From: Triops longicaudatus
Taxonomy: Eukaryota; Arthropoda; Branchiopoda; Notostraca; Triopsidae
Length of the DNA: 64,000 nucleotides
Direction of reading: 5' to 3'
NCBI GenBank assembly: GCA_022885665.1
Contig: JAGQDJ010000030.1
Location: 186,001 to 250,000, forward strand
The notes beneath the pieces were generated by a model. That model was not told where the DNA came from and made no database searches. It saw only the letters and a program-made list of their open reading frames with translations. A program made the translations under genes and the position numbers. Shown here in pieces: positions 25,243 through 37,331 of this stretch (its first letter is position 1; every line of letters begins with the position of its first letter).

Positions 25243-26199
25243 CTAATTTTGAAACTTGTTACATTTGTTCGTTTGGCAATAACAAGCCTCTAGGACAAAC
25301 GAGTCAACTTTGGATTTATCGCAGCCAGTACTTAAGGGTTTGGCTCCAGGTTTGTGATTGGATGTTCCTGACACGATCCCGCAGAAATACGTTGCGTTGT
25401 ACATAAGACCATCTAAAAACAATATAAAAAGTAAAAAATAAGAAACTAGAAACCAAAATAGGCAGTTTACAACATAAACAAATAGTCAATAATAGGCTTA
25501 CCTCGGTAAAACGCGTAACGAATGCAGTTTGCATTTTTAGTCAACTTGCAATAGACGTTACAATTGTTACCATTGTCACATTTAACGTCCAAAGCATCGA
25601 TATCTGGCACTTTATTCGTCTCGTCTTTAAACCATATACCAATTAAATGGTTATTATTTTTTTATGTAAAATCTTATGTACCAATGTATGTAAACAAGCT
25701 ATGATAAACATTAATGTGCCATTGAAAAATAGGCAAACGTCATAAATGGCAAAATTCAGTGAATTTAATCAATATTACTTGTTGTAACGTAGGGTAAAAA
25801 GCAAGGTAGCTTTGCTTTCTTCGCATCTTTGCAATATTCCTTTGTTTCGTCATAATCTGAGCCAGGCCACGTAAACTGGAAACAGTATTGTTCAGACGTT
25901 ACAGCATTTAAGGCCCCGGTTTCTCTTTTAACTAAGTGTAAAGGTTTACGCGATTCTTCCTCATTCATTGTCAAAAGTATCGGCTCGTACTTCTCACCGT
26001 CACACATATATGGGTCTTACGGTTCCCCAGAAACGCGAACACGGAAGGGTTAATTTAGTAAAAAATGTGTTTACAAGAAATTAAGTGTACAGGAGATAAA
26101 TTTAGATAAGATACCTTCATTGCTGCAGGTCAAGCAAAAATGTAACCACAAACTCAGCAATATTATGACAATGGCAAGACTTTTAGCACGATAGTCCAT
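25243..26199 (-). CDS. Secreted 12-cysteine Ly6-like proprotein, paralogue A
   Basis: Exons on the minus strand: 26199-26115, 26015-25779, 25624-25502 and 25412-25243, all joined in phase 1, giving 204 residues. A hydrophobic signal peptide (about 1-27, SLAIVIILLSLWLHFCLTC) precedes an acidic propeptide that ends in the dibasic pair KR at residues 58-59 (HLVKRE). The mature part would be about 145 residues with 12 cysteines. Its second half ends in EACYCQTNKCNKFQN, preceded by CDNGNNCNVYC and YFCGIV. This resembles the terminal C-x-C-x4-CN signature of Ly6/uPAR three-finger proteins. No hydrophobic C-terminal tail is present, so it is probably secreted rather than GPI-anchored. Function is unknown. 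Paralogue B lies immediately upstream in the same orientation with identical exon phases. Confidence 0.82.
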
Positions 26200-26308
26200 T
26201 TTGAACTGACAAAAAATTACTTTCAATACTGTTAATCACTTTTTGAGCAAAAATTCACAAAATGTTCCTTTTGCGGTGAAATGTGTTGTACCAAAGCTTG
26301 TTAGCGAT

Positions 26309-26422
26309 AACAAAGACGCTGAAAGTGTTGCTGACGTCGTTGCTAGATTGATAAAACCTGGAAATCTTAATCATCGTGATAAAATCTAGGCGTTTTTAAA
26401 GTTATTGGTCTTATCTTAGCAT
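26309..26422 (-). promoter_or_regulatory. GATA-rich upstream module of Ly6-like gene A
   Basis: The stretch 110-220 bp upstream of the gene A start is strongly similar to the region upstream of gene B (28190-28303). Shared blocks are taacaaagacgc, gattgataaaa, tggaaatc, gtgataaaatc and gtcttatctt. Three WGATAR-type GATA sites (gataaaa twice, and ttatct as AGATAA on the minus strand) keep their order and spacing. This is inferred to be a common promoter or enhancer. Confidence 0.6.
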
Positions 26423-26812
26423 ATACAGTACCGGATATTTCTTTTTTACAATTGTTTATGTTACACGATTGCATGAAAGTTATTTATTTATTTTTGCTCA
26501 TTTGTCTTATTTTTTAAACTATATTATTTTTACTTATATATTTATTGTTATTTTTTTTTTGCTTTGCAAATTTTGATTAAAGAAATCGTGAAAGAAATTT
26601 TTATAAAAGAAGGTATATAAACAATCAATTCTATTCAGTATGGTATTGAAGGTGCATGTTTTTGGGATAAATCAGTTTTTCTTTTACCGAAGAAAAATTT
26701 TATTTTGTTTACATGATCAGATATACATAAAATGTACCTTGACAAGATAAATTATTGACTTTGAAACGAAGAGAAACATATTCTCAGCTTGGCTAATATC
26801 ACAAAAGTCAAA

Positions 26813-28092
26813 TTAGTTTTGAAACTTATTGCACTTCTTCGATTGACAGTAACAGGCTTCGAGTTTAAATGATCCGACTTCGGAAATATCACAGCCAGTG
26901 CCCAGGGCTACAGTGTCGGGTCTGCGATTGGTTTTCTCGGACACAATTCCGCAGAAATAGGTGGCGTTGTACATATAGCCATCTAAGACCGATTTTTTAA
27001 CATTAAAAAGGATTTTTCTCGAACTCTTTTTTTTAAGTCATAATTTCGTCAAAAGAAAATTTAAAAGAGTAGATGTGAAACACTGCTTATGGAACAATTC
27101 AGTATATTTAGTATAAGATGATGAAATGGGAATGATAGGCTTACCTCGGTAAAACGCGTAACGAATGCAGTTTTTCCCACTCGTCAACTTGCAATAGACG
27201 TTGCATCTGTTACCGTTGTCGCAGTAAACGTCCAAAGCATCAATATCTGGCACCGTGTTCGTCTCATCTTGAAAAAACACAAAATGAAATTTAAAACGCC
27301 TATTTAATAAAAGTAAACAACCATAAAACAATTGCAACAATTGTAGCGTTAATTATTTTTAGCCGTTTTAGGAATCATGGCAACTAAAATAATATTGAAC
27401 ACATCGAAGCGCGATCTTAAAAATTATTTTTTGCTTTCGTTTTAGATTTTTTTAAGAAATGATAAAATTCAGTTTTATTTTTTAAATTTATATTGCTATC
27501 ATTCGATAAAATTCTTCTGAGGTAAACTAGATTTAATTTTCCTTTACATTACTGTCAGAAAATTATTCTGAAATATAGAAGAAATTTCGTGATATAGCCG
27601 TATTCTGTGTCATTCTCCTTAGGTACACTGTAGCTTAAAGTCACTACTTGAAAGAACGTAGGGTAAAAAGCACGGTTGTGTGGCTTTCTTTGCGTCTTTG
27701 CAAAGATCCGTTGTATTGTCAAAGCTTGAGCCGGGCCAAGTAAATTGGAAACAGTATTCATCTTCGGCTTCTTGCGATGCTGCAGCATTTACAGCTCCAA
27801 CTTCTCTTTTAACCACGTGAGAAGATCCAAGTGATTCTTCTTCGGTTGGCAGCCGAATCGGATCGTAATATGTAGCGTCGCTCATATATGAAGCTTTTCA
27901 TTCCCCGAGAACGAGAATAAAAACATTTAGTCTATTGTCAACTGTTTTGTCAATTTGGACTAAATTCAATCCATATTCATTTCATTTTTTTCACACTTAT
28001 CAAATAATACCTTCGTTGCTGTTGACGCATAAATGCAGCCCCAAGGTCAGTAATGTTAAAACAATGGCAACACTCTTAACACGGAACTCCAT
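26813..28092 (-). CDS. Secreted 12-cysteine Ly6-like proprotein, paralogue B
   Basis: Exons on the minus strand: 28092-28011, 27893-27648, 27267-27145 and 26982-26813, all phase 1, giving 206 residues. It is the tandem copy of gene A. The signal peptide (SVAIVLTLLTLGLHLC), the dibasic site KR at residues 56-57 (HVVKRE), the PDIDALDV block and the ending GSFKLEACYCQSKKCNKFQN are all kept. All 12 mature-region cysteines are conserved. Divergence is concentrated in the propeptide and in the loop after the FCGIV cysteine, while framework residues such as CFQFTWPGS, KDAKKA and NCIRYAFYRG are nearly identical. Exons 3 and 4 are the same length in both genes (123 and 170 bp), so this is a simple duplication. 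Function is unknown. Confidence 0.82.
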
Positions 28093-28189
28093 TGCGAAAT
28101 TATCTAAAATTTACTTTCCAGAAAGTAATTCAATTGAGCTAAAATACACAATAATCCTTATGCGTTAACTGTATTTGAGCGAACTAGCA

Positions 28190-28303
28190 CTAACAAAGAC
28201 GCACGAAGTGATACTGATGCCATGCCTCGATTGATAAAAGTTGGAAATCGTAATCGCTGTGATAAAATCCTGGCATTTCTAACATGATTAGTCTTATCTT
28301 GCA
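28190..28303 (-). promoter_or_regulatory. GATA-rich upstream module of Ly6-like gene B
   Basis: This is the counterpart of 26309-26422, beginning about 100 bp upstream of the gene B start codon. The same ordered blocks appear: taacaaagacgc, gattgataaaa, tggaaatc, gtgataaaatcc and gtcttatctt. Conservation between the copies exceeds that of the surrounding intergenic DNA, which supports a regulatory role. Confidence 0.6.
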
Positions 28304-30233
28304 TTTTCATTTGTCCTGATATATCATTTGTCTTTCGAAGCCTTTACCTAGAAGAAAATGACAACATCTCCACGGAACAGACCCAAGTGCCAACCGAATA
28401 ATTATCCCTATTCACGCGAGGTCTACGCGGCTGGAAATTTGCAATTTTTAGTAGCTAAGTCGCACAACAGATGGCGTTATAGTGCAATCGAATCTTCTGT
28501 TTCTTCACTTGGCGGTAAACAGACGCGCATCAATATACTGTGAATAGCGTAATTGATTGTGAGTTTTTGAAGCAAATCTGGACACTTTTGGAACTTCATT
28601 TCTTGTTCTCCAAACTGCAATGGTAAAAAAGTAAATAGTCAAAAACCATCTCGTCTCCTCACGTTGCCTTTTTCAGAAAAGTCAAGTGTGTGCATATTCT
28701 ACACGTCATCTAACGAAGCCACAGAAACAATCTAGTTTTTCGTTTTGGTCAACAAAGAATGAACGGAGAACATGAATAAAGCTTTATGCACCTTGTTTGT
28801 AATGGCGGATGTCACCAGTTCGTGCTGCCAGTGGCGCTATCTAGTAAAATCTCTTATTTCTGTACAATTCAACTTGAAAATTGGGAAACAGCTACTCCAG
28901 AATACTTCTGGAATGTATAAATTGTGTGTAGTCTTAACGTGAATTTGAAATTTGTAAGAATTGGCACGTTAATGTACAGATTATTAATGTTTAATACTAT
29001 TTAATTTTAGAATGCTCGAAAACTTAATCTCAGCGGCACAATATGCGTTTCTGTGAAAATATTCGAGAATAGTTTTATCGGTAACTTAGCATCCTCATTC
29101 TCATCTAAACCTATATTTTTGTTTATTTTGTACTTTTTGTTTTGTTAGTGTAAGCCGAAGGATTGGGTACAATACGACACGTCGTGACAGTACAAGGTGC
29201 AGTACCACTGTAAATTATCGTTGACCTCGGCTATAAATGGAGCATCGTATCACGGAACGGACTGGACAGTGTGACAAAGCTGGCCATGCAGGTTAATTAG
29301 TCGAGTTGCGTTTCGTGCACATAAAGCTAGTTTTACGTATGCGATTGCAATATTACGTACACTTTGGCCTTGGAAACTGTCGCTTATACCACGTAAAATC
29401 CTCAGCAATCTTAAAGGTGCAAGAATGGGTCGTAACCAGGAAACAAAAAAGTTAATTAAAGGCGTGACTTGCGTAACCTCGCACATACCCATAAGAGTCA
29501 ACCATCAACGCATGGTTTAAATTAATCTTTCAATCTTTACGTTGTTAAAAGCGTCCCCGACTTCCTTAGCCTTCAACTTCGCTTGCAGGAAGCACTTTGT
29601 TTTGTTTGTTCCGTAGCATTTGACATATTTCTACCTACGAAGCTTCAAGAAACTCGACAAAAATAAAAAGATTGAAAAACGTAAGAAAATCACCGTTTTG
29701 CATACTAGGAAGTGAAAACAGTGGGAGAAAATTAAATTTAAAGTTTGATAAAGTGATTACCCAAACTTTCGTTCTAAATTTTGTTAAAGATAATGCAAAT
29801 ATTCACACTGGGAAATTTGAAAATCAACGAAGAAAAAGAAAGAACTGGGGACAATTAAGGGTGAGAAAAAGTCGGAAAATAAGACTGATAAAAACGTCCG
29901 GTTCACAGCATTGAAAAAGTGTCTTTGTACTACCCTGGTGAACAACGAGACCGCTTTTTTAACCTTGGAACCTACTTACGTAGACATTTAGTTTACGTAG
30001 ACTATTTGTAGTCAAATTAAGCGCAACGCGAGCATTACAAGCCTTGACCTGGCTATTCGTCGTCAAAATGTGGTTCAAAGGAAATCCAGGAGGTATAATT
30101 GTAATGAAATCTCTTTCGGAGAGCAATTCAACATAATAATTGTAGCTTTGTAAAGAATTTCTTTACAAATTCTTTAATTCTTTACAAATTCTTTACAAAT
30201 TTAATTTACTGTCGTAATTGTAATAAAACTAGA

Positions 30234-30399
30234 GTTGAACCTCTTTATAACGAACCTCCCAGAACTAGAACTGTTCGGTATATCTGAAGTTTGTTACATG
30301 ATGCGATTTTTCTTTACAAATAAGAAGCTCTGGACCTTAAAATCCGCTTTATGTAATCGGTAGTTCGTTATAAACGTGTTTTTACGAGATTTTACTGTA
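30234..30399. mobile_element. Decayed pogo/Tigger-like MITE
   Basis: The left end reads gttgaacctctttataacga. The right end, reversed, reads acagtaaaatctcg and runs to gtttataacgaac. Both resemble the CAGTAAAACCTCTATATAACGAA termini typical of pogo/Tigger-type DNA transposons. The core repeats variants of gttcgttata and gttcggtata. At 166 bp it cannot encode a transposase, so it would be non-autonomous. The ends are imperfect and no clean TA duplication was confirmed. Confidence 0.55.
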
Positions 30400-31476
30400 T
30401 TATATTTTCTTATTTCTATCGCAGTTATTTTATGAGACTAAGAAAAATGTGAAATTCTGTTGCATTTTGGATTTATTATTATTATTACTATATTTCTTGA
30501 TTTATTTATTTTTTGACTTTAGTATCATTTCTAGATTTTTTTTTTTTTTGACTAAGTTATATTCAGATAGTTTGAACACTTGACCTGTTGTAGGCAAACA
30601 AACGAGGCAATCAAGGAAGGAAAAGCTCGTGTTTGGGTACTACTAAGTAAGGGTATACACACGCAACTTTCTGGTCCTCGATTCATTATTCAGTTAGCAA
30701 TAAGTAAGATGACAGTTAGAAAGTGATCCTGCTCTGGATCTTTTCGCTCTTCAGGTTTTCTGTCCTTAACGGCATTGACGGGTTTACCGCCTACCATCAC
30801 CCATAGCCACTCACTTTCGCACTCTGGTTCCTTTAAAAACTTGCTTGGATACCTTTTTTTCTTTTTTTTCTTTTTTTGCTAATTCTCTGCAAAAAAGAAA
30901 TTAATCTAATTTAGCTGCTTTTCCAAGCGTCACGCTTCCAGTGACCAATGCATTTAATTGTAAGGGGCACACATTTCAAAAGAAAATTGAAAGTATGGAC
31001 ATTACAATGTTAAAGTTTGATAGAAAGTGAGCGTAATCAGCAAACCTTTGGTAAAAAGACACGTTTCGCTTAATTTTGGCCCTACACAATTTCCCAATAA
31101 GACTTTTTGCGTAATTCCTTTAAAAATATCAAGATTTACGTGCGTAGTTGAGTAATTAATAAAGTTGTAGGCAAAATTCGCGCAAAATATGCAAACAATC
31201 CCAAAGCCAAAAAGTCACAAACGTCGTATGCTCCATTAAAAAAATATTTTGTAGTAATATATTCTTACAAATCATCTTGATCACATATTTGGTTTTTGAT
31301 TGTTGCAGAGCAGATTTCAAGTTTTAATACTTCGGAAATAAATTCGACTCGTAGGCAGCGAAACCTCGAAGAATAATTTGAAAACGCGTATCGCTTGGCT
31401 GAAAAAAAAATGAAAAAAAAGTTGAAAAGTAAATAAATAAAATTGAAAAAAAAATAAAATAAAATGTTGTTCTGTT

Positions 31477-31588
31477 TTAGGTAAAATTATACAAATCCAC
31501 GAAGCCTTGAGAACATTTACTTTCACAATTTTTGCACCTGGCCTCATAAAAGTGCATATGGTCCTTTCCATCTTCACTTGTTTTTCTT
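31477..31588 (-). other. Possible terminal exon of an unknown cysteine-rich protein
   Basis: After the acceptor-like attcttcag, one frame reads RKTSEDGKDHMHFYEARCKN then CESKCSQGFVDLYNFT and a stop. The cysteine spacing (C-x2-C-x3-C) and the higher GC content than the surroundings look coding. No upstream exon in matching phase could be proven. Confidence 0.3.
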
Positions 31589-31751
31589 CTGAAGAATTCG
31601 TGGTGTATGTAATGTACTACCCCCAAGTTATGCACTGCGCTTTACGTACTACGAGTACGGTATGTATAACCTTAATGGTTATGTGAAAGCGTCAGCGTCC
31701 TCAATGGCTTTTTGGGCTTGGATGTGTCGAGCTGAAGATGCTCGCAACTCT

Positions 31752-31970
31752 TCAGTCTTCGGTATCATTGGCACCAGGAAACACCATTGCTTTGCTCTCG
31801 CACTTGGTCCATTCCGTTCGGTTCTCCCACAACGTGGAACATTGAACTCGATTTACCGTGTCAACCTCTAAGAAAGCTTTCACCAACGTATCCGGAAGTG
31901 TAGAACAGAATCGGAATTTCAAGCTTACTAACGCAGCTTCCTTGTCCACCAGGTAAACACTATTTACCAT
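31752..31970 (-). pseudogene. Coding-like segment with a frame break
   Basis: An open frame reads VYLVDKEAALVSLKFRFCST and continues through VQCSTLWENRTEWTKCESKA to a TGA at 31752. A second frame continues at once as TEELRASSARHIQAQKAIED before its own stop near 31680. Both halves are richer in GC than the flanks and look coding, which suggests a frameshifted remnant or an unrecognised splice. Three cysteines would suit a secreted domain. I do not recognise a family. Confidence 0.35.
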
Positions 31971-33674
31971 TTTATTCTCTTTTTTATAAAATTTGGTGTT
32001 TATTACAACATTTCCTAAATAAATTCCTAAATCGTTGAAAATCAAAATAAAATAAACAAAAATGCAAAAAGTCGTAAAACTATTTTAAAAATATTAAAAC
32101 GTGAAAACGATTCTAAAAAAGTAAGTAATTAATTAAAAAGTACTCGGGGAATGAACGTTTGATTGACAACTTAGTTTACAATTTTATTAAATTTGTCCCA
32201 AAAATGTTTAACTTAAAAAGAACGTTTTCGAGTTACTTTTCAAGAAATCATCTACTGAAAAAGTACTAAAAAATAAATTAAAAAAAATACGAGGGCTTAA
32301 TGTACGAAGAAACTGGGTCAAAATTCTGTACAATTTAGTCTTCGTTTTTAGTGTTTTAAATCTTGGAGTCAAAATGCGTTAGATAAGCGGGAAAATGAAA
32401 GCTCATGAGTAAATCGCTGTTAAAGGACAACGAACCCTTTACATAGCTTCTTCAAGTTAGCGGTTTCCTCATATTGGCTATTTTTTTTCTCGTTATGTGT
32501 TTTTTAACTCCTTGGTGCGGTCAGGGAATTACCGTCAAGGATCTTCACCTTGCACTTGAACTGAACGTGGGCGCATTGTTGGCAAAATGTGCGTGATAAT
32601 GTGCCAAACTCTGTCAAGAATTTTTCTTTTGGCTCCTACGCAAAAATTTCTTCATCAATTTGTAACGCAAAAATTTCTTAATCAACTTGTAACACTAATT
32701 AATTCTTTACGTTGGGCGTGCGATTTAACTGTCTATGTCGGCACATAGGGCGTGGCTTTTAGGAGCGTATTAGGTCATTTTTTGTGCATTTTTCGGTGTT
32801 CCACGTCAAGTCAAATGACATGGGCAAGTTTGGCCTGCCGGGCCAAAAGAGCGCTTTTCACTTTAGCACAGTTATAATCATTCCCAGGTGCGTAATGACC
32901 CAAAGGCGAGAAAAAAAAAGCTAGAAAAATGTTAATTTTAAAGTGTCATCAATTGTGGAAGTTTTTGTCTTTTTTTGCTGTATTTTCACGCATTTTTAGA
33001 GTTTGTTCCTGGTATTAATTGAAAGTTTTTGTTACTGGGAAGAAAGGGAAGAAAAATGGGTAGACGTCAAGCCTAATCGGTTCTCATCGATGGTGTTGAC
33101 CAGGTTTCGTCTTGGTAAATGTAGGTCGAAAGCCGACTTTGTTGGTTTCTGGGTCATAGACCCTTTTCCCTGGGCAGGGAACCAAATTCATTTGCATTTT
33201 ATTACGTGGTTTCTATGTTACATGGCAAGGAGTTTCGCCTTCCTTGTAGACTAAGGAGTGTAGTGAAACCGGAGGGTCTAGTTCAAGGATAGAATTCCTG
33301 GCAGATTTTTGGAGCGTTTTCCAGCGAATTGTTTCACGCGCGCCAATGCGCGATTTATCTAAAGACTAATAAGTTCGTGACTGGATTTATCTGATTTTCG
33401 GAAAGGAATGTTTGTCAAAGAAATTTAACGCAAAATTGAGTATAGTTGGAGAAGGCCTTCTGGTGTGTTTTCTGGTAACTTCTCTATTAAACACACCGGA
33501 AACATGTTAATTGTAATGCTAATCTGTGAGGCAATTTAACCTTTTTCCTCACAAATTTTCAGTATTTTTTGAGAAATTCTTATTAATCCTAATTCACAAA
33601 CTTTTAGTAAAGCTAGTTAGTTCAAAATTTGCACAAAAAATCTCTCGGGTCTGAAAAAACGCGACTACAATGCG

Positions 33675-33782
33675 AATATATAATATAATGTAATATAATA
33701 TAACCTAACATAGTATTATACAATATAAAGTAATATGATATAATATAAAATAATATGATATAATAATGTAATATAATATAAT
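33675..33782. repeat. TA-rich microsatellite
   Basis: Imperfect repeats of taatataa, tataatat and taatatgata run for about 108 bp. This is simple sequence with no coding content. Confidence 0.8.
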
Positions 33783-34310
33783 CAAGAAATAAAAACGTGA
33801 ATAGATGTACATTTTTACAGTTGACATGAAAAACGTCTTGATTAGCTACACGTGAAAGGCATAGGCCTATGAGTCACACAGCGTATTTCAGGTTTAAAAA
33901 GACTCAGTCTCGACAGTCTCGTATATCTGGTGTGAGGATCAACCAGACAGATCTTTTCGCATCGGCTGCTCCTTAGTGATAAATGGTACGTTACAATGGG
34001 CTAAGAAAGGCTCTAAACCTGTCTTAGAAAGGCAGGTTGCAAAGGTAGTCGTTTGTACGTTTGTAATTGCGAATCTCTTAAAAGTCACTTAGCATGGAAA
34101 GTACTCATTTAAGTGACAGGCGTAGGTTTTGTAATTCAGTTTTGGTTGCAATATAACTTACGTTGGAAATTTTCTTCGATTTTTAGTGACCTCAGATATT
34201 CACGTTTCGTAAGCTAGTTTCCGTCGCCCTGGGTAATTTTATAACCCTTTTCTTGTATTTCACAAGCTAATTTTGTGTAAGACAAGCCAAGTTAAAAAAA
34301 ATGAATCCAC

Positions 34311-34455
34311 TTAAAGCGAACGCTTGTAAACAGTAGGAGCCCTTTGCCATATTTTGTCTTTATGGCAAGCTTGACACGCTACATAATGCTCACATAGCTC
34401 GCGAGTTTTGCATAACAATGGACAGTCAATATAGCCAATGTCCTTGAACGAAAGT
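34311..34455 (-). pseudogene. Possible retroelement integrase zinc-binding fragment
   Basis: The minus-strand frame reads CKTRELCEHYVACQACHKDK, then IWQRAP, and stops at 34311. CEHYVACQACHKDK resembles the C-terminal half of the integrase H2C2 zinc-binding motif (YVxxCxxCQxxK) of LTR retrotransposons. The expected histidines and YWPGM block are absent, and nothing else of an element is present. It would be a fossil fragment. Chance resemblance is possible. Confidence 0.3.
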
Positions 34456-37331
34456 TATTCGTAAGAGCTTCACTATCGTATATGAAGCCTATTTGGCATA
34501 AAGATAACAGTGTTCTAGTAACACATACTCATCGTTAAGCGAGGATTCTGTATAGACATACTCAGAATTTCGGAAAGTCGGGGATAATTTGCGTATGCAA
34601 TTTGTATGAAAATTTGAGGTTTTCCCTAACTTCCCCGTTTTAAAATATTTTTTTTATTTTATTATAAGAATAAAAAAATAATAAAATACTAATAAAATAG
34701 AACATTTATTTTTATTTTAAAATGACCTTGATCAAGCTTTGCCACATTTTTAATTAATATTTTTTTTATTTATTTTGTATTTCGTGGGATTTTTATTTGT
34801 TAAAATTCGTGATTGTCGACAGATTTTTCAACTCCTTTTTTCTTTGCTATTCGCTAATTAATTTCTGTAACCAACGTCAGTGTCACTTTTGATTGATGTT
34901 TAATTGTTGAAACTTATGATAATTCTTTGACTTTTAAAGTTATGTTATTTTTGCTAGTCATTTTCAGTAGCCTACATAAAGCGTCCGATATACACGTTTT
35001 TGTTACGTATTCGTTTTTGATCTAGTAATGTTTTTCGTGAATGTAGTGTTTTTATTTATTTTGCTTTATTTTAGCTCTATTTTTTAAGAATTTGTCGTAT
35101 TAGCTTTGTTCTTATTTCGAAATTGTAAAGTTAAAACGTCTACGTTCAAGAAATCAGATTGAATAAACGAACTAAGTATATTCTTTGATAATTTGTCAGG
35201 TAAAACGCGTATGTTTTTCCTTGTTTTGTACAACGTAGCCAAATCTATTAGCTTTTTATGTGTGTTTTGAACGGTTATGGGTAATTGAAGCTGGCAGGTT
35301 TTTCAGAGCGTTACGAATTGTAACTCATTGTTGTGCAACATTTAAACAGGCTTTCTTTTTCATCATTCGTACTCGCGTTTTTTCTAACCTAAACTCTTTT
35401 TTGTCTTTCTCGCATTTTTTTAAAAAAAGAACTTTCTAACCTTAGTTCACACACAGATTATTTGCTAGTCCTCGTTTAGGGTGTTAACATCGAAAATAGA
35501 GAGTAACAATAGGTTTGATGTGATAAGTGTCAGTACCCAATTTCATGCATTTTGGACACAGAATCAGTCTTTTGTGAAAAATCGAGGGTTTAGGCATGTT
35601 TTCTCTCACATATACCTGTCGTCGTCTCTGTATAGGTGATAAGCTTTCTCCATTGCCCTTAGCACTCCCTCTGTCGCACTCGAAAAATTCCAAATGATTT
35701 GGTATGTTCGAATAGAAAGATCATTTAGGAATAAATTTTTGCAGCCGAAAGGTATGTGTGTCACTGAAATTGTTTAAAACCTTGGAGAAAATCATTGGAG
35801 TCAAATCTAAGTGTGTCAAACCTATAATTACTTATTAAAAAAAATCGTAAAAGCTGTTACGAATTTTTGTGGTGTCAGAAAATGATCCGTTTTACAATAT
35901 TTTTTTTCACTTTTTAATACACATGCAACTGAATTAATTGTGATTTTTTTTTAGCAAACTCGAGGTAATTTAACTCACAAGTTTTTTTTTAAAGATAACT
36001 AGATATTATTGAACTTCTTTCAAATTTCAAAACAAACAAATACGTGGAAAATTGTGTATAAAATGTTTTTTAAAGTTTTTAAATACATTGTCTAAAACTA
36101 AAAAGCTAGTATGAAAAAGGCATTTTTTATTATTCTGTATTTACTTTTGTTACTTTTATTTTTCTATTTTTTAATAATTTTTTATTTTCTCATTTAATTT
36201 TATTTACGTTTGGGTCGCGAATTTCCTTGGAAGATTTCAATTAAGATTTCCGTTATGGTGCAATAATGAACGGCTTTATAGCGTTAACAAGTACTATGAT
36301 ATTTACGTAAGTGTAAGGAATGTAGTATCGTTAAGCTAAGCGTGAACTGAATTGGGCCATAGATAGTTCCGTGTCAAGTATTTCTTCCGTAAAAAGCGAA
36401 AGGCTTGGTACGTACTAAAGAGTGTAACGTACACATTTGGCCTTGCAGCACCTTAAAGGCCTTTTAAGATAATTTCATTAGCCATTTCCTGCCATGTAAA
36501 GTGAGCAATAAGGCGTAGCGTGAGCACGTGAACCACAAATTCTGATGTAATTAACCCATATTTCGACGACTTGTCAAAGAAAACGTCCTATACAAGTCTT
36601 TTGGGAGAAAAGTACTACTTGCGCCGTCTGAGCTTAATTCAAGCCGTTCCATTCTTGTGGCAGCAGAAAATAGCGCGAAAATAAAAGAAAAATAAATAAT
36701 AGTAAAAACTATGAAAAATAAAAAGTTCTAAAATAAAAAGGGGACAGACATGTAATGATCCATCAAGTCCGTTTTCCCTCTCAAAATCAATGCTTTTATG
36801 CACATTGCACAGTATGCGTAATTTTGACTGCTTCAGTGATTTTCTGTAGCATTGTCGGTATTTGCTCCTATAAGTGATTGGGCAATAACAAGGGAAAAAA
36901 TTGTGTTCGCTCTCTCATTAATGCCATCACACGCTCCGATTCGGAGGCAAAGAAACCACGCCCATTTAATTTCTAACCCCTTAAAAACTACTAGAAATAG
37001 AAAAGAAAAATAAAGAAAAATAAATTACCGAGGTCTAAAAATTCACTGTTACTTTCGTTTTCAGGAAGAAAAAGTTGGATTGGTAACGGCTAAAGAAGAA
37101 GACGAGGAAAAAGGTGAAAGAGGGTACCCAACAGGAGTGGCGTACCTCCGACACCTTCATATTCCGGTGGTACGACTTATCTCCACGCATTATGGACTCG
37201 GATGGAAGACGTGAATGATCTACCTTGCAGTCCGTGGACAGTTTATCGGGTTTTTGTCAGTGGATACTAAAAACTGTGGGACTTGTTCATACTTTCGTAG
37301 TATTTCTGTGTTGGTTCAACATTGAACGACA

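Larger units (their letters stand above)
28304..37331. other. Gene-poor 9-kb stretch
   Basis: No complete gene could be assembled. Most of it is AT-rich low-complexity sequence with stops in all frames. Items inside are listed separately: a MITE-like element (30234-30399), cysteine-bearing open segments (31477-31588 and 31752-31970), a TA microsatellite (33675-33782) and an integrase-like fragment (34311-34455). A possible 5' UTR exon for the next plus-strand gene begins after the acceptor ttcgttttcag at 37064. Short frames at 29250-29501 and 35484-35693 stay unexplained. Confidence 0.5.

Noticed and set aside
29250..29501. 83-residue minus-strand ORF
   Set aside because: No homology, no start context, and competing short frames on the same strand. 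Not supported as a gene.
35484..35785. Minus-strand open frames including one reading VLRAMEKAYHLYRDDDR before a GT
   Set aside because: Two different frames are open over the same bases, no partner exon in phase was found, and no family is recognised. Treated as chance until RNA evidence appears.
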